A stretch of 64,000 nucleotides of DNA, taken from Myxococcus stipitatus. GTDB lineage: Bacteria; Myxococcota; Myxococcia; Myxococcales; Myxococcaceae. A model generated the notes under the pieces. The model was not told the DNA's origin and ran no database searches. It saw only the letters and a program-made list of their open reading frames with translations. The position numbers were made by a program, and so were the translations under genes. Below, piece after piece: positions 8,732 through 18,321 of this stretch (position 1 is its first letter; every line of letters begins with the position of its first letter). Where the stretch lies: contig NZ_CP102770.1 in NCBI RefSeq assembly GCF_038561935.1, positions 5,890,001 through 5,954,000 of the forward strand, read 5' to 3'.

Positions 8732-8950
8732 CTACTTCGCCCGGTACGTGATCCGTCCGCGCGTCAGGTCGTACGGAGAAAGCTCGACCTTCACTTTGTC
8801 GCCGGGAAGGATTCGGATGAAGTGCATCCTCATCTTGCCCGAGATGTGCGCGAGAACCTTGTGGCCGTTGTCCAGCACCACGCGGAACATCGCGTTGGGG
8901 AGGGGCTCCATCACCGTCCCCTCGACTTCGATGGAATCATCCTTCGGCAA
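8732..8950 (-). CDS. infA: Translation initiation factor IF-1
   Basis: A 72-residue OB-fold factor that occupies the A site during initiation. MPKDDSIEVEGTVMEPLPNA, then MFRVVLDNGHKVLAHISGKM and the conserved YDLTRGRITYR end. Usual length. It follows map after 150 bases, the longest gap in this part of the operon, where a candidate promoter overlaps the map stop codon. Confidence 0.97.
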   Translation of the reverse strand: MPKDDSIEVEGTVMEPLPNAMFRVVLDNGHKVLAHISGKMRMHFIRILPGDKVKVELSPYDLTRGRITYRAK

Positions 8951-9074
8951 GCGTCAAACCCTCTTCCCGGACCACGAACCTCTTGGAAGCGCGGCGGGAT
9001 AGCACTTTGGTCCGCAAGTGGCAAGCGTCCCGCGCAGTAAAACTCGGATTCCTACCAACCAACCGTAACACCCA

Positions 9075-9104
9075 GGTATTTCACCCACAGTCCCTCTCCG
9101 TCAA
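9075..9104 (-). promoter_or_regulatory. Candidate sigma-70-like promoter for infA and the alpha operon
   Basis: Reading the minus strand, TTGACG at 9104-9099 (it contains the map stop codon TGA) is followed after 18 bases by AATACC at 9080-9075. The -35 matches 5 of 6 consensus bases, the -10 is weaker. Its position in the 150-base map-infA gap would let infA, rpmJ and the alpha operon be transcribed separately from secY. Not more than a candidate. Confidence 0.35.
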
Positions 9105-9859
9105 CGCCCTTGGGTAAGCACCTCTGGCGCCCCATCCGTGATGACGATGGTGTGCTCGAAATGCGCGGACAACTTCCGGTCCGCCGTCACCGCCGTCCAG
9201 TCATCCTCCAGGAGCTCCACCTCATACGTCCCCTGGTTCACCATGGGCTCCACCGCGAGGACCATCCCCGCCCGGAGCTTCATCCCCGCCCCCGCCTGCC
9301 CGTGGTTGGGCACGTGTGGGTGCTCATGGAGCTTGCGGCCAATCCCGTGGCCGGTGAAGTCCCGGACCACCGAGTAGCCACGGGCCTCCACGTGCCGCTG
9401 GACCGCGTACCCGATGTCCCCCAGCCGGTTGCCCGGCTTCATGGCCTGGATCGCCTTGTAGAGCGATTCGCGGGTGGTCTCAACCAGCGCCTTCGCCTCG
9501 GGAGTCACCTTCCCTACTGGCACCGTCCGGGCGGAGTCCCCGAACCAACCCCGGTACGACACCCCGAAGTCGAGCTTCATCAGGTCGCCTTCAGCCAGCT
9601 TCCTGCGCTTGCTCGGGATGCCATGCACCACCTCGTCGTTGATGGAGGCGCATAGCACACAAGGAAAGCCAAGGTAGCCCTTGAAGGCGGGCCTGGCTCC
9701 CCGTTCGGCGGTCAGCTTCTCCGCCAGCGCATCCAGGTCCCAGGTCGTGATGCCCGGGGCGACAGCCTTCTCGAGCGCATCGAGGACATCGGCCACGATG
9801 CGGCCCGCCTCGCGCATGAGGGCTATCTCCTCCCGGGTCTTGATCTGGACCTGGCTCAT
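9101..9859 (-). CDS. map: Methionine aminopeptidase type I
   Basis: Removes initiator Met from nascent proteins; dinuclear metalloenzyme. The 252-residue protein has the metal-binding residues of the pita-bread fold in order: D in KLDFGVSYRGWFGDSARTV (two aspartates), H in FTGHGIGRKLHEHP, E in AVEPMV and E in EHTIVIT. No N-terminal zinc-finger extension, so it is the short bacterial type Ia form. Follows adk in the usual secY-adk-map-infA arrangement. Confidence 0.97.
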   Translation of the reverse strand: MSQVQIKTREEIALMREAGRIVADVLDALEKAVAPGITTWDLDALAEKLTAERGARPAFKGYLGFPCVLCASINDEVVHGIPSKRRKLAEGDLMKLDFGVSYRGWFGDSARTVPVGKVTPEAKALVETTRESLYKAIQAMKPGNRLGDIGYAVQRHVEARGYSVVRDFTGHGIGRKLHEHPHVPNHGQAGAGMKLRAGMVLAVEPMVNQGTYEVELLEDDWTAVTADRKLSAHFEHTIVITDGAPEVLTQGR

Positions 9860-9956
9860 CGGCTTTTCGTGCGGTCACTGACCACACGGGACACGGGTGG
9901 CAAGCGCCATGGGGCACCGCAAGGGCCCAGGGTCCGCTCGCCCGCCCGTCCGGCCC

Positions 9957-10610
9957 TCAGGCCTTGTTCCTGGCCGCGGCGTTCTTGATCTCCGCGTAGA
10001 TGCCCTCGGGAGAGCCCACGCCATCCACGCTCTTGAGCACGCCCTTCCTCGCGTAGAAGTCCTTCAGCGGCGACGTCTCCGCGTCGTACTTCTGCAGCCG
10101 CTTCTCGATGACGTCCGGCATGTCATCCGGCCGCTGCACCAGCTCGGCGCCACACTTGTCACAGTACCCGGCCCGCTTCGGCGGACTCTGGGTGACGTGG
10201 TAGACGCTGCCGTCCTTCGGACAGACGCGACGGCCCGAGCCGCGCTCCACCAGCGTCTTGTGTGGCACCTCGAGCGAGATGACCGCATCGAGCTTCTTGC
10301 CCAGGCGCCCCAGCATCTGGTCCAGCGCGTCGGCCTGGCCGGGGGTGCGCGGAAAGCCGTCCAGGACGAAGCCCTTGGCCACATCCGTCTGCTTCAGACG
10401 CTCCTCCACGATGCCAATGACGACATCGTCCGGCACGTACTGGCCCGCCGCCATCAACGGCCCCGCCACCCGGCCCAGCTCCGTCCCGTCCGCCACTGCC
10501 TTGCGGAGGATGTCGCCAGTCGAGATCTGCGGGATTTGGAAGTCCGCGAACAGCTTCTTTGCCTGGGTGCCCTTCCCCGCGTTCGGCGGCCCCAACAGGA
10601 TCAGGTTCAT
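9957..10610 (-). CDS. adk: Adenylate kinase
   Basis: Interconverts ATP + AMP and 2 ADP. P-loop LLGPPNAGKGTQAK at residues 4-17, AMP-binding region ISTGDILRKA, DGFPRTPGQAD, and the long LID domain. The LID carries CPKD and CDKC: three cysteines plus an aspartate where most zinc-type enzymes have a second CxxC, a Cys3Asp-like ligand set. Length of 217 residues is normal for long-form Adk. Confidence 0.97.
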   Translation of the reverse strand: MNLILLGPPNAGKGTQAKKLFADFQIPQISTGDILRKAVADGTELGRVAGPLMAAGQYVPDDVVIGIVEERLKQTDVAKGFVLDGFPRTPGQADALDQMLGRLGKKLDAVISLEVPHKTLVERGSGRRVCPKDGSVYHVTQSPPKRAGYCDKCGAELVQRPDDMPDVIEKRLQKYDAETSPLKDFYARKGVLKSVDGVGSPEGIYAEIKNAAARNKA

Positions 10611-10706
10611 GTGCTCCTCTCAGCTCCCAAGGAAGGCACGGAAGTCGTCGGCCACCAAACTTCCAAGCGCCCCCCGTGTGCACCACCGAATATCTTGAAC
10701 GACTCC

Positions 10707-10752
10707 GGCCCGGAAAGACGAGGCGCCCCTCCCCACGACGGGGAGAGGCGCC
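10707..10752 (-). terminator. Terminator-like hairpin after secY
   Basis: GGCGCCCCTCCCC at 10722-10734 pairs with GGGGAGAGGCGCC at 10740-10752 (13 bp with one C-A mismatch) around the loop ACGAC. On the minus strand the hairpin starts 21 bases after the secY stop and is followed by TCGTCTTTCC, a short U-rich tract. It would reduce read-through from spc genes into adk-map. Confidence 0.6.
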
Positions 10753-10773
10753 CGGGACATTCAACGTCTTGAA

Positions 10774-12120
<1,347 letters not shown>

Positions 12121-12254
12121 GGGGTAGCCATCCTCTTCGTGAGGGTTCTGCCAGGACGACAAAACGCCCCTGTTCCACGGACGGGAAAGGGGCGCAGAAG
12201 CCTACACAAGCAAACTGGCGCGCACCACCGGCAAGTGCTGCGCGCCGGTCATGC

Positions 12255-12782
12255 TCAGGCCTTGGGCTGCCGGGGGGCCTTGACGCCCTTGCCAGCGTGA
12301 GCCTTCGAAGCCGACTCCGGCTTGTGGGCCATCAGCGGGAGGACATCCACCGCGCCGCCCGCCTTCTCGACCGCCGACTTGGCGGCCTCGGAGGCCTTGT
12401 GGACACGGATGGTGACCTTCTTGGTCAGATCGCCGCGGGCCAACAGCTTCACGCCGTCGTACCGACCCTTGACCAGGCCCGCCTTCTTCAGCGTGGCCTC
12501 GTCCACCGTGGCGCCCGCGTCGAAGTGGGAATCCACGTCCGACAGGTTCACCACCGCGTAGACGGTGCGGTTGGGGGAGTTGAAGCCGAACTTCGGCAGG
12601 CGGCGCTGCAGCGGGCTCTGACCGCCTTCGAAGCCCTCGAACCGCATGTTACCGGTACGGGCCTTCTGACCCTTGCCACCACGACCGGCCGTCTTGCCCA
12701 GACCGGAACCCTGGCCGCGACCCACCCGCTTCTTGCGGTGCCACGAGCGCGAGGGGCGCTTCAAACCGTGCAGAGTGCTCAT
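12255..12782 (-). CDS. rplO: 50S ribosomal protein L15
   Basis: Late-assembly 23S-binding protein. Canonical Gly-rich start region (KRVGRGQGSGLGKTAGRGGKGQ... around residues 19-38) and the core to VDVLPL. About 25 extra C-terminal residues (KPESASKAHAGKGVKAPRQ...) extend it to 175 residues against ~145 usually. The tail is Lys/Ala/Pro-rich like those on L30, L17 and S11 here. Confidence 0.97.
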   Translation of the reverse strand: MSTLHGLKRPSRSWHRKKRVGRGQGSGLGKTAGRGGKGQKARTGNMRFEGFEGGQSPLQRRLPKFGFNSPNRTVYAVVNLSDVDSHFDAGATVDEATLKKAGLVKGRYDGVKLLARGDLTKKVTIRVHKASEAAKSAVEKAGGAVDVLPLMAHKPESASKAHAGKGVKAPRQPKA

Positions 12783-12801
12783 TGTCTTGGTCCTCTCGTG
12801 C

Positions 12802-13071
12802 TCAGGCCTTGCCCTGCTTGGCCTGGTGAGCGCGCGCGCGATCCCTGAGGGCGATCTTGCGCGGCTTGCGGCGCTTGGGCGCCGGCGCCTCGGTGCTCAC
12901 CGTCTCCGAGGAGACCAGGTGCTTCACCTTGAACACCATGCCGCGAATGGCCGGCGTGTCCTTGAGCAGGCGCTCGTCACCGAACTTCTTCAGACCCAGG
13001 CCACGGATGGTGGCCAGCATGTCCTCGGAAGCGCCCGCGTAGCTCTTCGTCAGCTTCACCTTGAGCGCCAT
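12802..13071 (-). CDS. rpmD: 50S ribosomal protein L30 with C-terminal extension
   Basis: The first ~58 residues are the whole canonical L30 (MALKVKLTKSYAGASEDMLA...GMVFKVKHLV). A further ~31 residues (SETVSTEAPAPKRRKPRKIA...) form a basic Pro/Lys/Arg tail with no counterpart in the usual 58-61-residue protein. The tail ends just before rplO. It probably lies on rRNA or at the subunit surface; function unknown. Confidence 0.95.
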   Translation of the reverse strand: MALKVKLTKSYAGASEDMLATIRGLGLKKFGDERLLKDTPAIRGMVFKVKHLVSSETVSTEAPAPKRRKPRKIALRDRARAHQAKQGKA

Positions 13072-13073
13072 GA

Positions 13074-13595
13074 CTAGCCCCTCTGCTCCCCGGCGAGCTT
13101 CGCCGCCTCGACGTCCTTGCCACGCAGGCGCGACACCTGCGCCGCGCTGCGCAACGACTTCAGGCCCGCGACCGTGGCCTTCAGCACGTTGTGCGGATTC
13201 CGCGAACCCTGGCTCTTGGTCAGGATGTTGCGGATGCCCGCCGCCTCCAGGACCGCGCGCACCGCGCCACCCGCGATGACGCCCGTACCTTCGCTGGCCG
13301 GCTTCAACAGCACCCAGCCGGCGCCGAAGTGCCCGAGCACCTCGTGCGGAATCGTGTGTCCCATGAGCGGAACGCGGAACAGGTTCTTCTTCGCGTTCTC
13401 GCCACCCTTGCGGATGGCCTCGGGGACTTCGTTCGCCTTGCCCAGGCCCACACCCACGTGACCGGCGCCATCACCCACCACCACGAGGGCGGCGAACGAG
13501 AACCGGCGGCCGCCCTTCACGACCTTGGCCACGCGGTTGATGTTCACCACGCGGTCGGTGAGGTCCAGATCGTTCGGATTGATCGGAGTTGCCAC
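13074..13595 (-). CDS. rpsE: 30S ribosomal protein S5
   Basis: Small-subunit protein near the mRNA entry and decoding fidelity site. N-terminal dsRBD-like domain with DRVVNINRVAKVVKGGRRFS at about residues 13-32 and C-terminal domain ending around LKSLRSAAQVSRLRG. Length of 173 is normal. Starts with MATPINPNDLDLTD; two bases separate its stop from the rpmD start. Confidence 0.97.
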   Translation of the reverse strand: MATPINPNDLDLTDRVVNINRVAKVVKGGRRFSFAALVVVGDGAGHVGVGLGKANEVPEAIRKGGENAKKNLFRVPLMGHTIPHEVLGHFGAGWVLLKPASEGTGVIAGGAVRAVLEAAGIRNILTKSQGSRNPHNVLKATVAGLKSLRSAAQVSRLRGKDVEAAKLAGEQRG

Positions 13596-13614
13596 TTGGA
13601 AATCCTTTCGAAAG

Positions 13615-13971
13615 CTAGAACTTCAGCCCGGCCTCGCGCGCGGCGTCAGCCACGGCGGCGATGCGCCCGTGATAGGGGAAGCCGTTGCGGTCGAACACCA
13701 CCGCCTCGACGTTGGCAGCCTTGCACCGCTGCGCGATGAGGGCACCCACCCGCTTCGCGTCCGCCTTCTTGTCGCCTTCGTCCTGGCCCTTCAGCTCCTT
13801 GGACAGCGACGAGGCAAACGCGAGGGTGCGGCCCGTGGTGTCATCCACCACCTGCGCATAGATGTGCTTGAGGCTCTTGTAGACGGTAAGCCGCGGCCGC
13901 TCGGTGGTACCCGAGAGCTTCTTGCGGATGCGGTTCTTCCTCTTGATACGGGGATCGATCTTCGTCGGCAT
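13615..13971 (-). CDS. rplR: 50S ribosomal protein L18
   Basis: 5S rRNA-binding protein of the central protuberance. 118 residues from ATG 13971 (MPTKIDPRIKRKNRIRKKLS), with the conserved RPRLTVYKSLKHIYAQVVDD and VVFDRNGFPYHGRIAAVADA. An upstream in-frame start at 14061 would add a Gly/Pro-rich, unconserved stretch; the internal ATG gives canonical length. Confidence 0.97.
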   Translation of the reverse strand: MPTKIDPRIKRKNRIRKKLSGTTERPRLTVYKSLKHIYAQVVDDTTGRTLAFASSLSKELKGQDEGDKKADAKRVGALIAQRCKAANVEAVVFDRNGFPYHGRIAAVADAAREAGLKF

Positions 13972-14079
13972 GGCTGCTTCCTTGTCCTTCCGGCGGTGAT
14001 GCGGACTTCCACCGCCGGATGATGCCGCCGGACCACAAGGGCCCGGCGGGATTGGGACCACTCAGGACAGACGGAACGA

Positions 14080-14646
14080 TTAGGTCGTTCCGGTCTTGCC
14101 CTCCTTACGGCGGATGCGCTCCTCGGCGTACTTGATGCCCTTGCCCTTGTAGGGCTCGGGCGGACGCAGCGAGCGGATGTTGACCGCCGTCGCGCCCAGC
14201 ACTTCCTTGTCCGCGGAGCGCAGCGTCAGCCCCACGGTGGGGAGGCTGTCCTCGGTACGGGCCTGCTTGTCCACTTCCGCCGTCACGCCCTCCGGCAGGT
14301 TGAACACCACCGGGTGGGAGTAGCCCAGCGCGAAGTGGATGGCCTTGCCCTTGACCTCGGCGCGGAAACCGACGCCACGGATGTCCAGCTTCTTCTCGAA
14401 GCCCGTGGACACGCCCTTGGCGGCGTTCGCGAGGATGGTGCGCGTCAGGCCGTGCAGGCTGCGCGCCTCGCGGGACTCGTCCTCGCGCAGCACGTTGACC
14501 TGGCCGTCCTTGATCTCGACCTTGACCTTCGCGGGCAGCTTCACCGACAGCTTGCCCTTGGGGCCCTCGAAGTTCACCTGCTGGCCGGCGACGATGGCCT
14601 TCGTCTTGTCGCCGAGCTTGATCGCCAGTTTTCCAATCCGACTCAT
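14080..14646 (-). CDS. rplF: 50S ribosomal protein L6
   Basis: 23S-binding protein near the sarcin-ricin loop and L7/L12 stalk base. Starts MSRIGKLAIKLGDKTKAIVA; contains the two homologous alpha/beta domains and ends with the signature PPEPYKGKGIKYAEERIRRK followed by EGKTGTT. 188 residues, normal for the family. Confidence 0.97.
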   Translation of the reverse strand: MSRIGKLAIKLGDKTKAIVAGQQVNFEGPKGKLSVKLPAKVKVEIKDGQVNVLREDESREARSLHGLTRTILANAAKGVSTGFEKKLDIRGVGFRAEVKGKAIHFALGYSHPVVFNLPEGVTAEVDKQARTEDSLPTVGLTLRSADKEVLGATAVNIRSLRPPEPYKGKGIKYAEERIRRKEGKTGTT

Positions 14647-14710
14647 GATTGCCTCGGTCCTGTATGCCCGGGGTGCGCACTCTCACGAGGCGCTGCCACC
14701 AGGCCGCTGG

Positions 14711-15115
14711 CTAGTAGACGGTGCAGAGCAGCTCGCCGCCCGCCTTCTGCTTGCGGGCCTCCGAGTCCACCAGGATGCCGCGCGAGGTCGAGAGGATGGA
14801 GATACCCATGCCACCCAGCACCTGCGGGATGTCGTTCACGCCGGCATAGCGGCGCAGACCCGGCTTCGACACGCGGCGGATGCCGGTGATGGCGGGGCTG
14901 CGGTCCGGGCCGTACTTGAGCTGCACCGTGATCTCGCTCTGGGGCGTACCCTCGAGCGTGTGGACGGTGAAGTCCCCGATGAAGCCCTCGTCCTTGAGGA
15001 CCTTGATGATCTCGAGCTTCAGTTTCGAATGGGGGATGACGACCTTGTCGTGACGCGCGCGCGAAGCATTGCGCAGGCGGGTCAGCATGTCGCCAACGGG
15101 ATCATTGACCGGCAT
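14711..15115 (-). CDS. rpsH: 30S ribosomal protein S8
   Basis: Central-domain 16S-binding protein, also the spc operon repressor in E. coli. 134 residues: MPVNDPVGDMLTRLRNASRA at the start and the C-terminal signature GISILSTSRGILVDSEARKQ with the final KAGGELLCTVY. No obvious spc-type S8 target hairpin was identified near the rplE start. Confidence 0.97.
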   Translation of the reverse strand: MPVNDPVGDMLTRLRNASRARHDKVVIPHSKLKLEIIKVLKDEGFIGDFTVHTLEGTPQSEITVQLKYGPDRSPAITGIRRVSKPGLRRYAGVNDIPQVLGGMGISILSTSRGILVDSEARKQKAGGELLCTVY

Positions 15116-15304
15116 GGGCTACCTTCCAGGCGAGACCCCTTTGGGAGTCTCGTATTTGTGCTCGTCGCGCCTGCCGGGCCCATCCCGGGGGTTCGCGCCG
15201 ACCACCACTGCATCGTTTGAAGCTTCTTTCGGACCCGCTCTTCAGGAGCGCGTCCAGGGTGCCAACGAGCCCTCTCGAGCTCCTCGGCACCCTGCCCTAC
15301 CGGC

Positions 15305-15490
15305 CTACCAGGACGACTTGGTGACGCCGGTGATCTCGCCGCGCAGCGCACGGTTGCGCAGGCAGATACGGCACATCTTGAACTTGCGCAGGAACGCGCG
15401 CGGACGGCCGCAGAGCGGGCAGCGGTTGTACTGGCGCACCGCGAACTTCGGCTTGCGCTTCGCCTGGGCGATCTTGGAGAGCTTGGCCAT
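15305..15490 (-). CDS. rpsN: 30S ribosomal protein S14, zinc-binding type Z
   Basis: 61-residue short S14 with two CxxC pairs (CPLC at 24-27 and CRIC at 40-43) that bind zinc. This is the compact zinc form rather than the ~100-residue zinc-free form. Lies between rplE and rpsH with ~190 bases to rpsH, an unusually wide spacer that contains no visible gene. Confidence 0.97.
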   Translation of the reverse strand: MAKLSKIAQAKRKPKFAVRQYNRCPLCGRPRAFLRKFKMCRICLRNRALRGEITGVTKSSW

Positions 15491-15516
15491 TGTCGTGAGG
15501 TCCTTGGCTCGAGGGC

Positions 15517-16170
15517 TTACTGGCGGAACGGCATGCCGAAGTGACGCATCAGCGCCAGCCCCTGCTCGTCATTCCGCGCGGTGGTGACGAAGCTGATGTT
15601 GAGCCCCTTCACCTTCTCGATCTGGTCGTAGTTGATTTCGGGGAAGATGATCTGCTCGCGGACGCCGAGCGTGTAGTTGCCCTTCCCGTCGAACGCCTTG
15701 GGGGACACGCCCTTGAAGTCACGCACGCGCGGCAGCGCCACGGTGATGAGGCGGTCCATGAACTCGAACATGCGGGCGCCGCGCAGCGTGACGGCGGCAC
15801 CGATGGCCTGGCCCTGGCGCAGCTTGAAGTTCGCGATGGATTTCCGGGCGCGCGTCACGATGGGCTTCTGGCCCGTGATCGCCGCGAGTTGGTCCACAGC
15901 CGACTCCAGGATCTTGTTGTTGGCGAGCGCCTCGCCCAGACCCATGTTGACGACGATCTTCTGCAGGCGCGGAACTTCCATCGGGTTCTTGAGGCCCAGC
16001 TCCTTCATCAGGGCGGGCACCCCTTCCTTCTGGAAGCGAACCTTCAGGCGGGCCGGCTTGCTCTCAAGGCCTTCCTCGATGTTCGCCGCGAAGCCAACCT
16101 TCTTGGCCTCTTCCTTCTTGCCGCGCTTCGCCTTCTTTTCCTTCTGCTCGGCCTTCTTCTCGTCAGCCAT
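15517..16170 (-). CDS. rplE: 50S ribosomal protein L5 with Lys/Glu-rich N-terminal extension
   Basis: 5S rRNA-binding protein in the central protuberance. The usual L5 sequence starts at about residue 42 (LKVRFQKEGVPALMKELGLK) and includes VPRLQKIVVNMGLGEA and GVREQIIFPEINYDQIEKVK. Before it sits a highly charged ~40-residue extension (MADEKKAEQKEKKAKRGKKE...). The start codon at 16170 follows a 181-base leader with a terminator-like hairpin, so the extension is probably translated. Confidence 0.96.
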   Translation of the reverse strand: MADEKKAEQKEKKAKRGKKEEAKKVGFAANIEEGLESKPARLKVRFQKEGVPALMKELGLKNPMEVPRLQKIVVNMGLGEALANNKILESAVDQLAAITGQKPIVTRARKSIANFKLRQGQAIGAAVTLRGARMFEFMDRLITVALPRVRDFKGVSPKAFDGKGNYTLGVREQIIFPEINYDQIEKVKGLNISFVTTARNDEQGLALMRHFGMPFRQ

Positions 16171-16233
16171 CGTCGTATCCTCTGCTTCGGGGCGCCGTCG
16201 TGGACCCAGCGCGTCCGATCAGTCCTTCATTTG

Positions 16234-16279
16234 AAAATCAAAAAGCACCGCGAGGGCCCCGTGGACAACCAGGCCCTCG
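16234..16279 (-). terminator. Intra-operon attenuator-like hairpin between rplX and rplE
   Basis: CGAGGGCC at 16251-16258 pairs with GGCCCTCG at 16272-16279 (8 bp, 13-base loop). On the transcribed minus strand the hairpin is followed by CGGTGCTTTTTGATTTTC, a convincing U-rich tract. It lies inside the 181-base rplX-rplE spacer, where most bacteria have only a few bases. It may be an attenuator or a partial terminator setting the level of the spc genes. Confidence 0.6.
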
Positions 16280-16351
16280 TTGCCTGCACGCCCTCCTACC
16301 CACCCACCTGGGCGGACAGAAGGGCGCGCATACATGCCCCAACAGGGACTC

Positions 16352-16681
16352 CTAGTCAATCAGCGCCTTGCACTTCTTGCAGAAGCGCTGGTGCTTCTCA
16401 CCCTCGGTCTTGATTCCCACGCGGGTCGCCTTGTCGCACTTGGCGCACACGACCTGGACACTGGCCAGGGCGATGGTGCCGGGCTTCTCGACAATGCCAC
16501 CTTCGGGGTTCTGGGGCGTCTTGCGCAGGTGACGCTTGACCAGCCGCAGGCCTTCCACCGTCACGCGGCCTGACTCCCGGTCAATCTTCAGCACCTTGCC
16601 GCGCTTCGTCGCGGGGGTCTTCTCGGAGGCCTCGGCACCGGCCTGGACCTGAACCGTGTCTCCCACCTTCAGTTTCTGCAT
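16352..16681 (-). CDS. rplX: 50S ribosomal protein L24
   Basis: Assembly initiator protein near the tunnel exit. KOW motif region at the start (MQKLKVGDTVQVQAGAEASE), the conserved NPEGGIVEKPGTIALASVQV, and a zinc-ribbon-like end with CAKC (about 80-83) and FCKKC (about 101-105). 109 residues, normal. It follows rplN by about 43 bases. Confidence 0.97.
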   Translation of the reverse strand: MQKLKVGDTVQVQAGAEASEKTPATKRGKVLKIDRESGRVTVEGLRLVKRHLRKTPQNPEGGIVEKPGTIALASVQVVCAKCDKATRVGIKTEGEKHQRFCKKCKALID

Positions 16682-16724
16682 GGCTTCCTCTCTCTGGCTG
16701 CTCGCCGTCCGGCCTGGGGTCCCC

Positions 16725-17093
16725 TCAGAGGACTTCGGGCGCCAGCGAGATGATCTTCATGAACTTACGGGCGCGGAGCTCACGGGCCACCGGCCCGAAG
16801 ATGCGCGTACCAATGGGCTCCATGTCCTTGTTGATGAGGACCGCGGAGTTGCCATCGAACTTGATGAAGCTGCCGTCGGGACGACCCACCTCGCGCTTGG
16901 TGCGGACGATGACGGCCTTGGCCACGTCACCCTTCTTCACCTTGGAGTTGGGCAGCGCCTCGCGAATCGACACGACAATCACGTCGCCGATAGACGCGTA
17001 CTTGCGCTTCGAACCGCCGAGCACCTTGATGCAGAACACCTTCTTCGCGCCCGAGTTGTCCGCCACGTCGAGCACGCTCGTCATCTGAATCAT
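16725..17093 (-). CDS. rplN: 50S ribosomal protein L14
   Basis: Intersubunit protein. 122 residues from ATG 17093 (MIQMTSVLDVADNSGAKKVF), the canonical start and length, with AGGAG eight bases upstream. An upstream in-frame start at 17123 would add ten unconserved residues that include this Shine-Dalgarno. Ends at IISLAPEVL. Confidence 0.97.
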   Translation of the reverse strand: MIQMTSVLDVADNSGAKKVFCIKVLGGSKRKYASIGDVIVVSIREALPNSKVKKGDVAKAVIVRTKREVGRPDGSFIKFDGNSAVLINKDMEPIGTRIFGPVARELRARKFMKIISLAPEVL

Positions 17094-17159
17094 CTGGGAA
17101 TCTCCTATCGCCGGTGACTCCACCGCATCGCCTGGCGGCGACGCTGGCGGAGGTGCGTG

Positions 17160-17474
17160 CTAGACGTTCTTGCTCTTCTCCAGCACCTCAACCACGCGCC
17201 ACCGCTTGTCCTTCGAGGCAGGCTTGGTCTCAGCGATCCGGACCCGGTCACCCTCGTTGATCGTGACCTTCTTCGGGTAGTCGTGGTCCTCCACGTGCGC
17301 CTTGTACTTCTCACGCAGGCTCATGATCTTCCCGTACTTCGGGTGGGGAGCCCGGCGCTGAACGGTGACCACCACCGTCTTCTGCATCTTGTTGGAGGTG
17401 ACGATTCCCACGCGCGTCTTGGGACGGCCGCGGGTCGAGGTCTCTGCCTTGGGCGCTTCAGTCGTCTCAGCCAT
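17160..17474 (-). CDS. rpsQ: 30S ribosomal protein S17
   Basis: OB-fold protein binding the 5' domain of 16S rRNA. Core from RGRPKTRVGIVTSNKMQKTV to the conserved YPKKVTINEGDRVRIAET; 104 residues with ~18 extra N-terminal residues (MAETTEAPKAETST). I start at ATG 17474; GTG 17486 four codons upstream, behind GAGAG, is an alternative. Confidence 0.96.
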   Translation of the reverse strand: MAETTEAPKAETSTRGRPKTRVGIVTSNKMQKTVVVTVQRRAPHPKYGKIMSLREKYKAHVEDHDYPKKVTINEGDRVRIAETKPASKDKRWRVVEVLEKSKNV

Positions 17475-17576
17475 CTGTTCTCTCACTGTCTCTCATACAC
17501 CCGGGCGCTCTCGCACTCCGGATGGCCGCACGTACCCGCTTCCGAGCGAGCACGTTTGGAGATTCGCGGCCAGGGT

Positions 17577-17780
17577 CTACGCCTTCGCCGCCTTCTTCTT
17601 CTCGCCGAGCACCATCAGCACCCGAGCCAGGTCACGCCGGTGCAGGGTCCGCTCCGCCGGGTTGTCCAGCGAGCCCGTCCGCCGCTTGAGCTGGTCCTGG
17701 AACAGCGTCTCGCGCAGTTCCGTCGCCCGCCGCTGCAGGTCGTCCGCCGACAGCTCCCTCAGTTCCTTCGCAGTCGCCAT
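17577..17780 (-). CDS. rpmC: 50S ribosomal protein L29
   Basis: Small helical protein at the tunnel exit, part of the SRP/trigger factor docking site. 67 residues from ATG 17780 (MATAKELRELSADDLQRRAT), with GGAG six bases upstream. Contains the conserved LFQDQLKRRTGSLDNPAE. A longer reading to 17810 is not supported. Confidence 0.96.
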   Translation of the reverse strand: MATAKELRELSADDLQRRATELRETLFQDQLKRRTGSLDNPAERTLHRRDLARVLMVLGEKKKAAKA

Positions 17781-17835
17781 TGCAATCTCCACATGCGTGC
17801 GGGAGCCCACCCGAGGGCGGCTCCCGCCGCGGTGC

Positions 17836-18255
17836 CTAGAGGCTGAGCTCCGAGCGAGTCACGATCTTCGTCAGCACCGGCAGCTTCGCCTGCGCCAGCT
17901 TCAGCGCCCCGGTGGCCACTTCCTTCGTCATACCCTCCATCTCGTAGAGGATACGGCCAGGCTTCACCACCGCGACGTAGTACTCCACGCCGCCCTTACC
18001 GGTACCCATTCGGGTCTCGGCGGGCTTCTTGGTGATGGGCTTGTCCGGGAAGATACGGATCCAGATCTTGCCGCCACGCTTCACGTGACGGGTCATCGCG
18101 ATACGGGCCGCCTCGATCTGCCGAGACGTAATCCAACCCGGCTGAAGGCTCATCAGACCGAACTCACCGTAGGTCAAGTCGCTGCCACGGTGCGCGGCGC
18201 CGGGCGTGCGGCCCTTGTGCATCTTGCGGTACTTCGTACGTGCAGGCTGAAGCAT
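17836..18255 (-). CDS. rplP: 50S ribosomal protein L16
   Basis: 23S protein near the A site tRNA elbow. 139 residues starting MLQPARTKYRKMHKGRTPGA, with GRGGKIWIRIFPDK-type region (KRGGKIWIRIFPDKPITKKP) and MGTGKGGVEYYVAVVKPGRI. Canonical length. Upstream partner rpsC, downstream rpmC. Confidence 0.97.
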   Translation of the reverse strand: MLQPARTKYRKMHKGRTPGAAHRGSDLTYGEFGLMSLQPGWITSRQIEAARIAMTRHVKRGGKIWIRIFPDKPITKKPAETRMGTGKGGVEYYVAVVKPGRILYEMEGMTKEVATGALKLAQAKLPVLTKIVTRSELSL

Positions 18256-18321
18256 CGTCGCTGTCCTTCACTGCCCTGCCCCGGGCACCTTCTCTCGAAG
18301 GTGCCCGACGCGGGAGGGCGA

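Noticed and set aside
9869..9887. Short near-palindrome upstream of map as an operator
   Set aside because: Nine-base arms with one mismatch and no known regulator context; chance is likely at this GC content.
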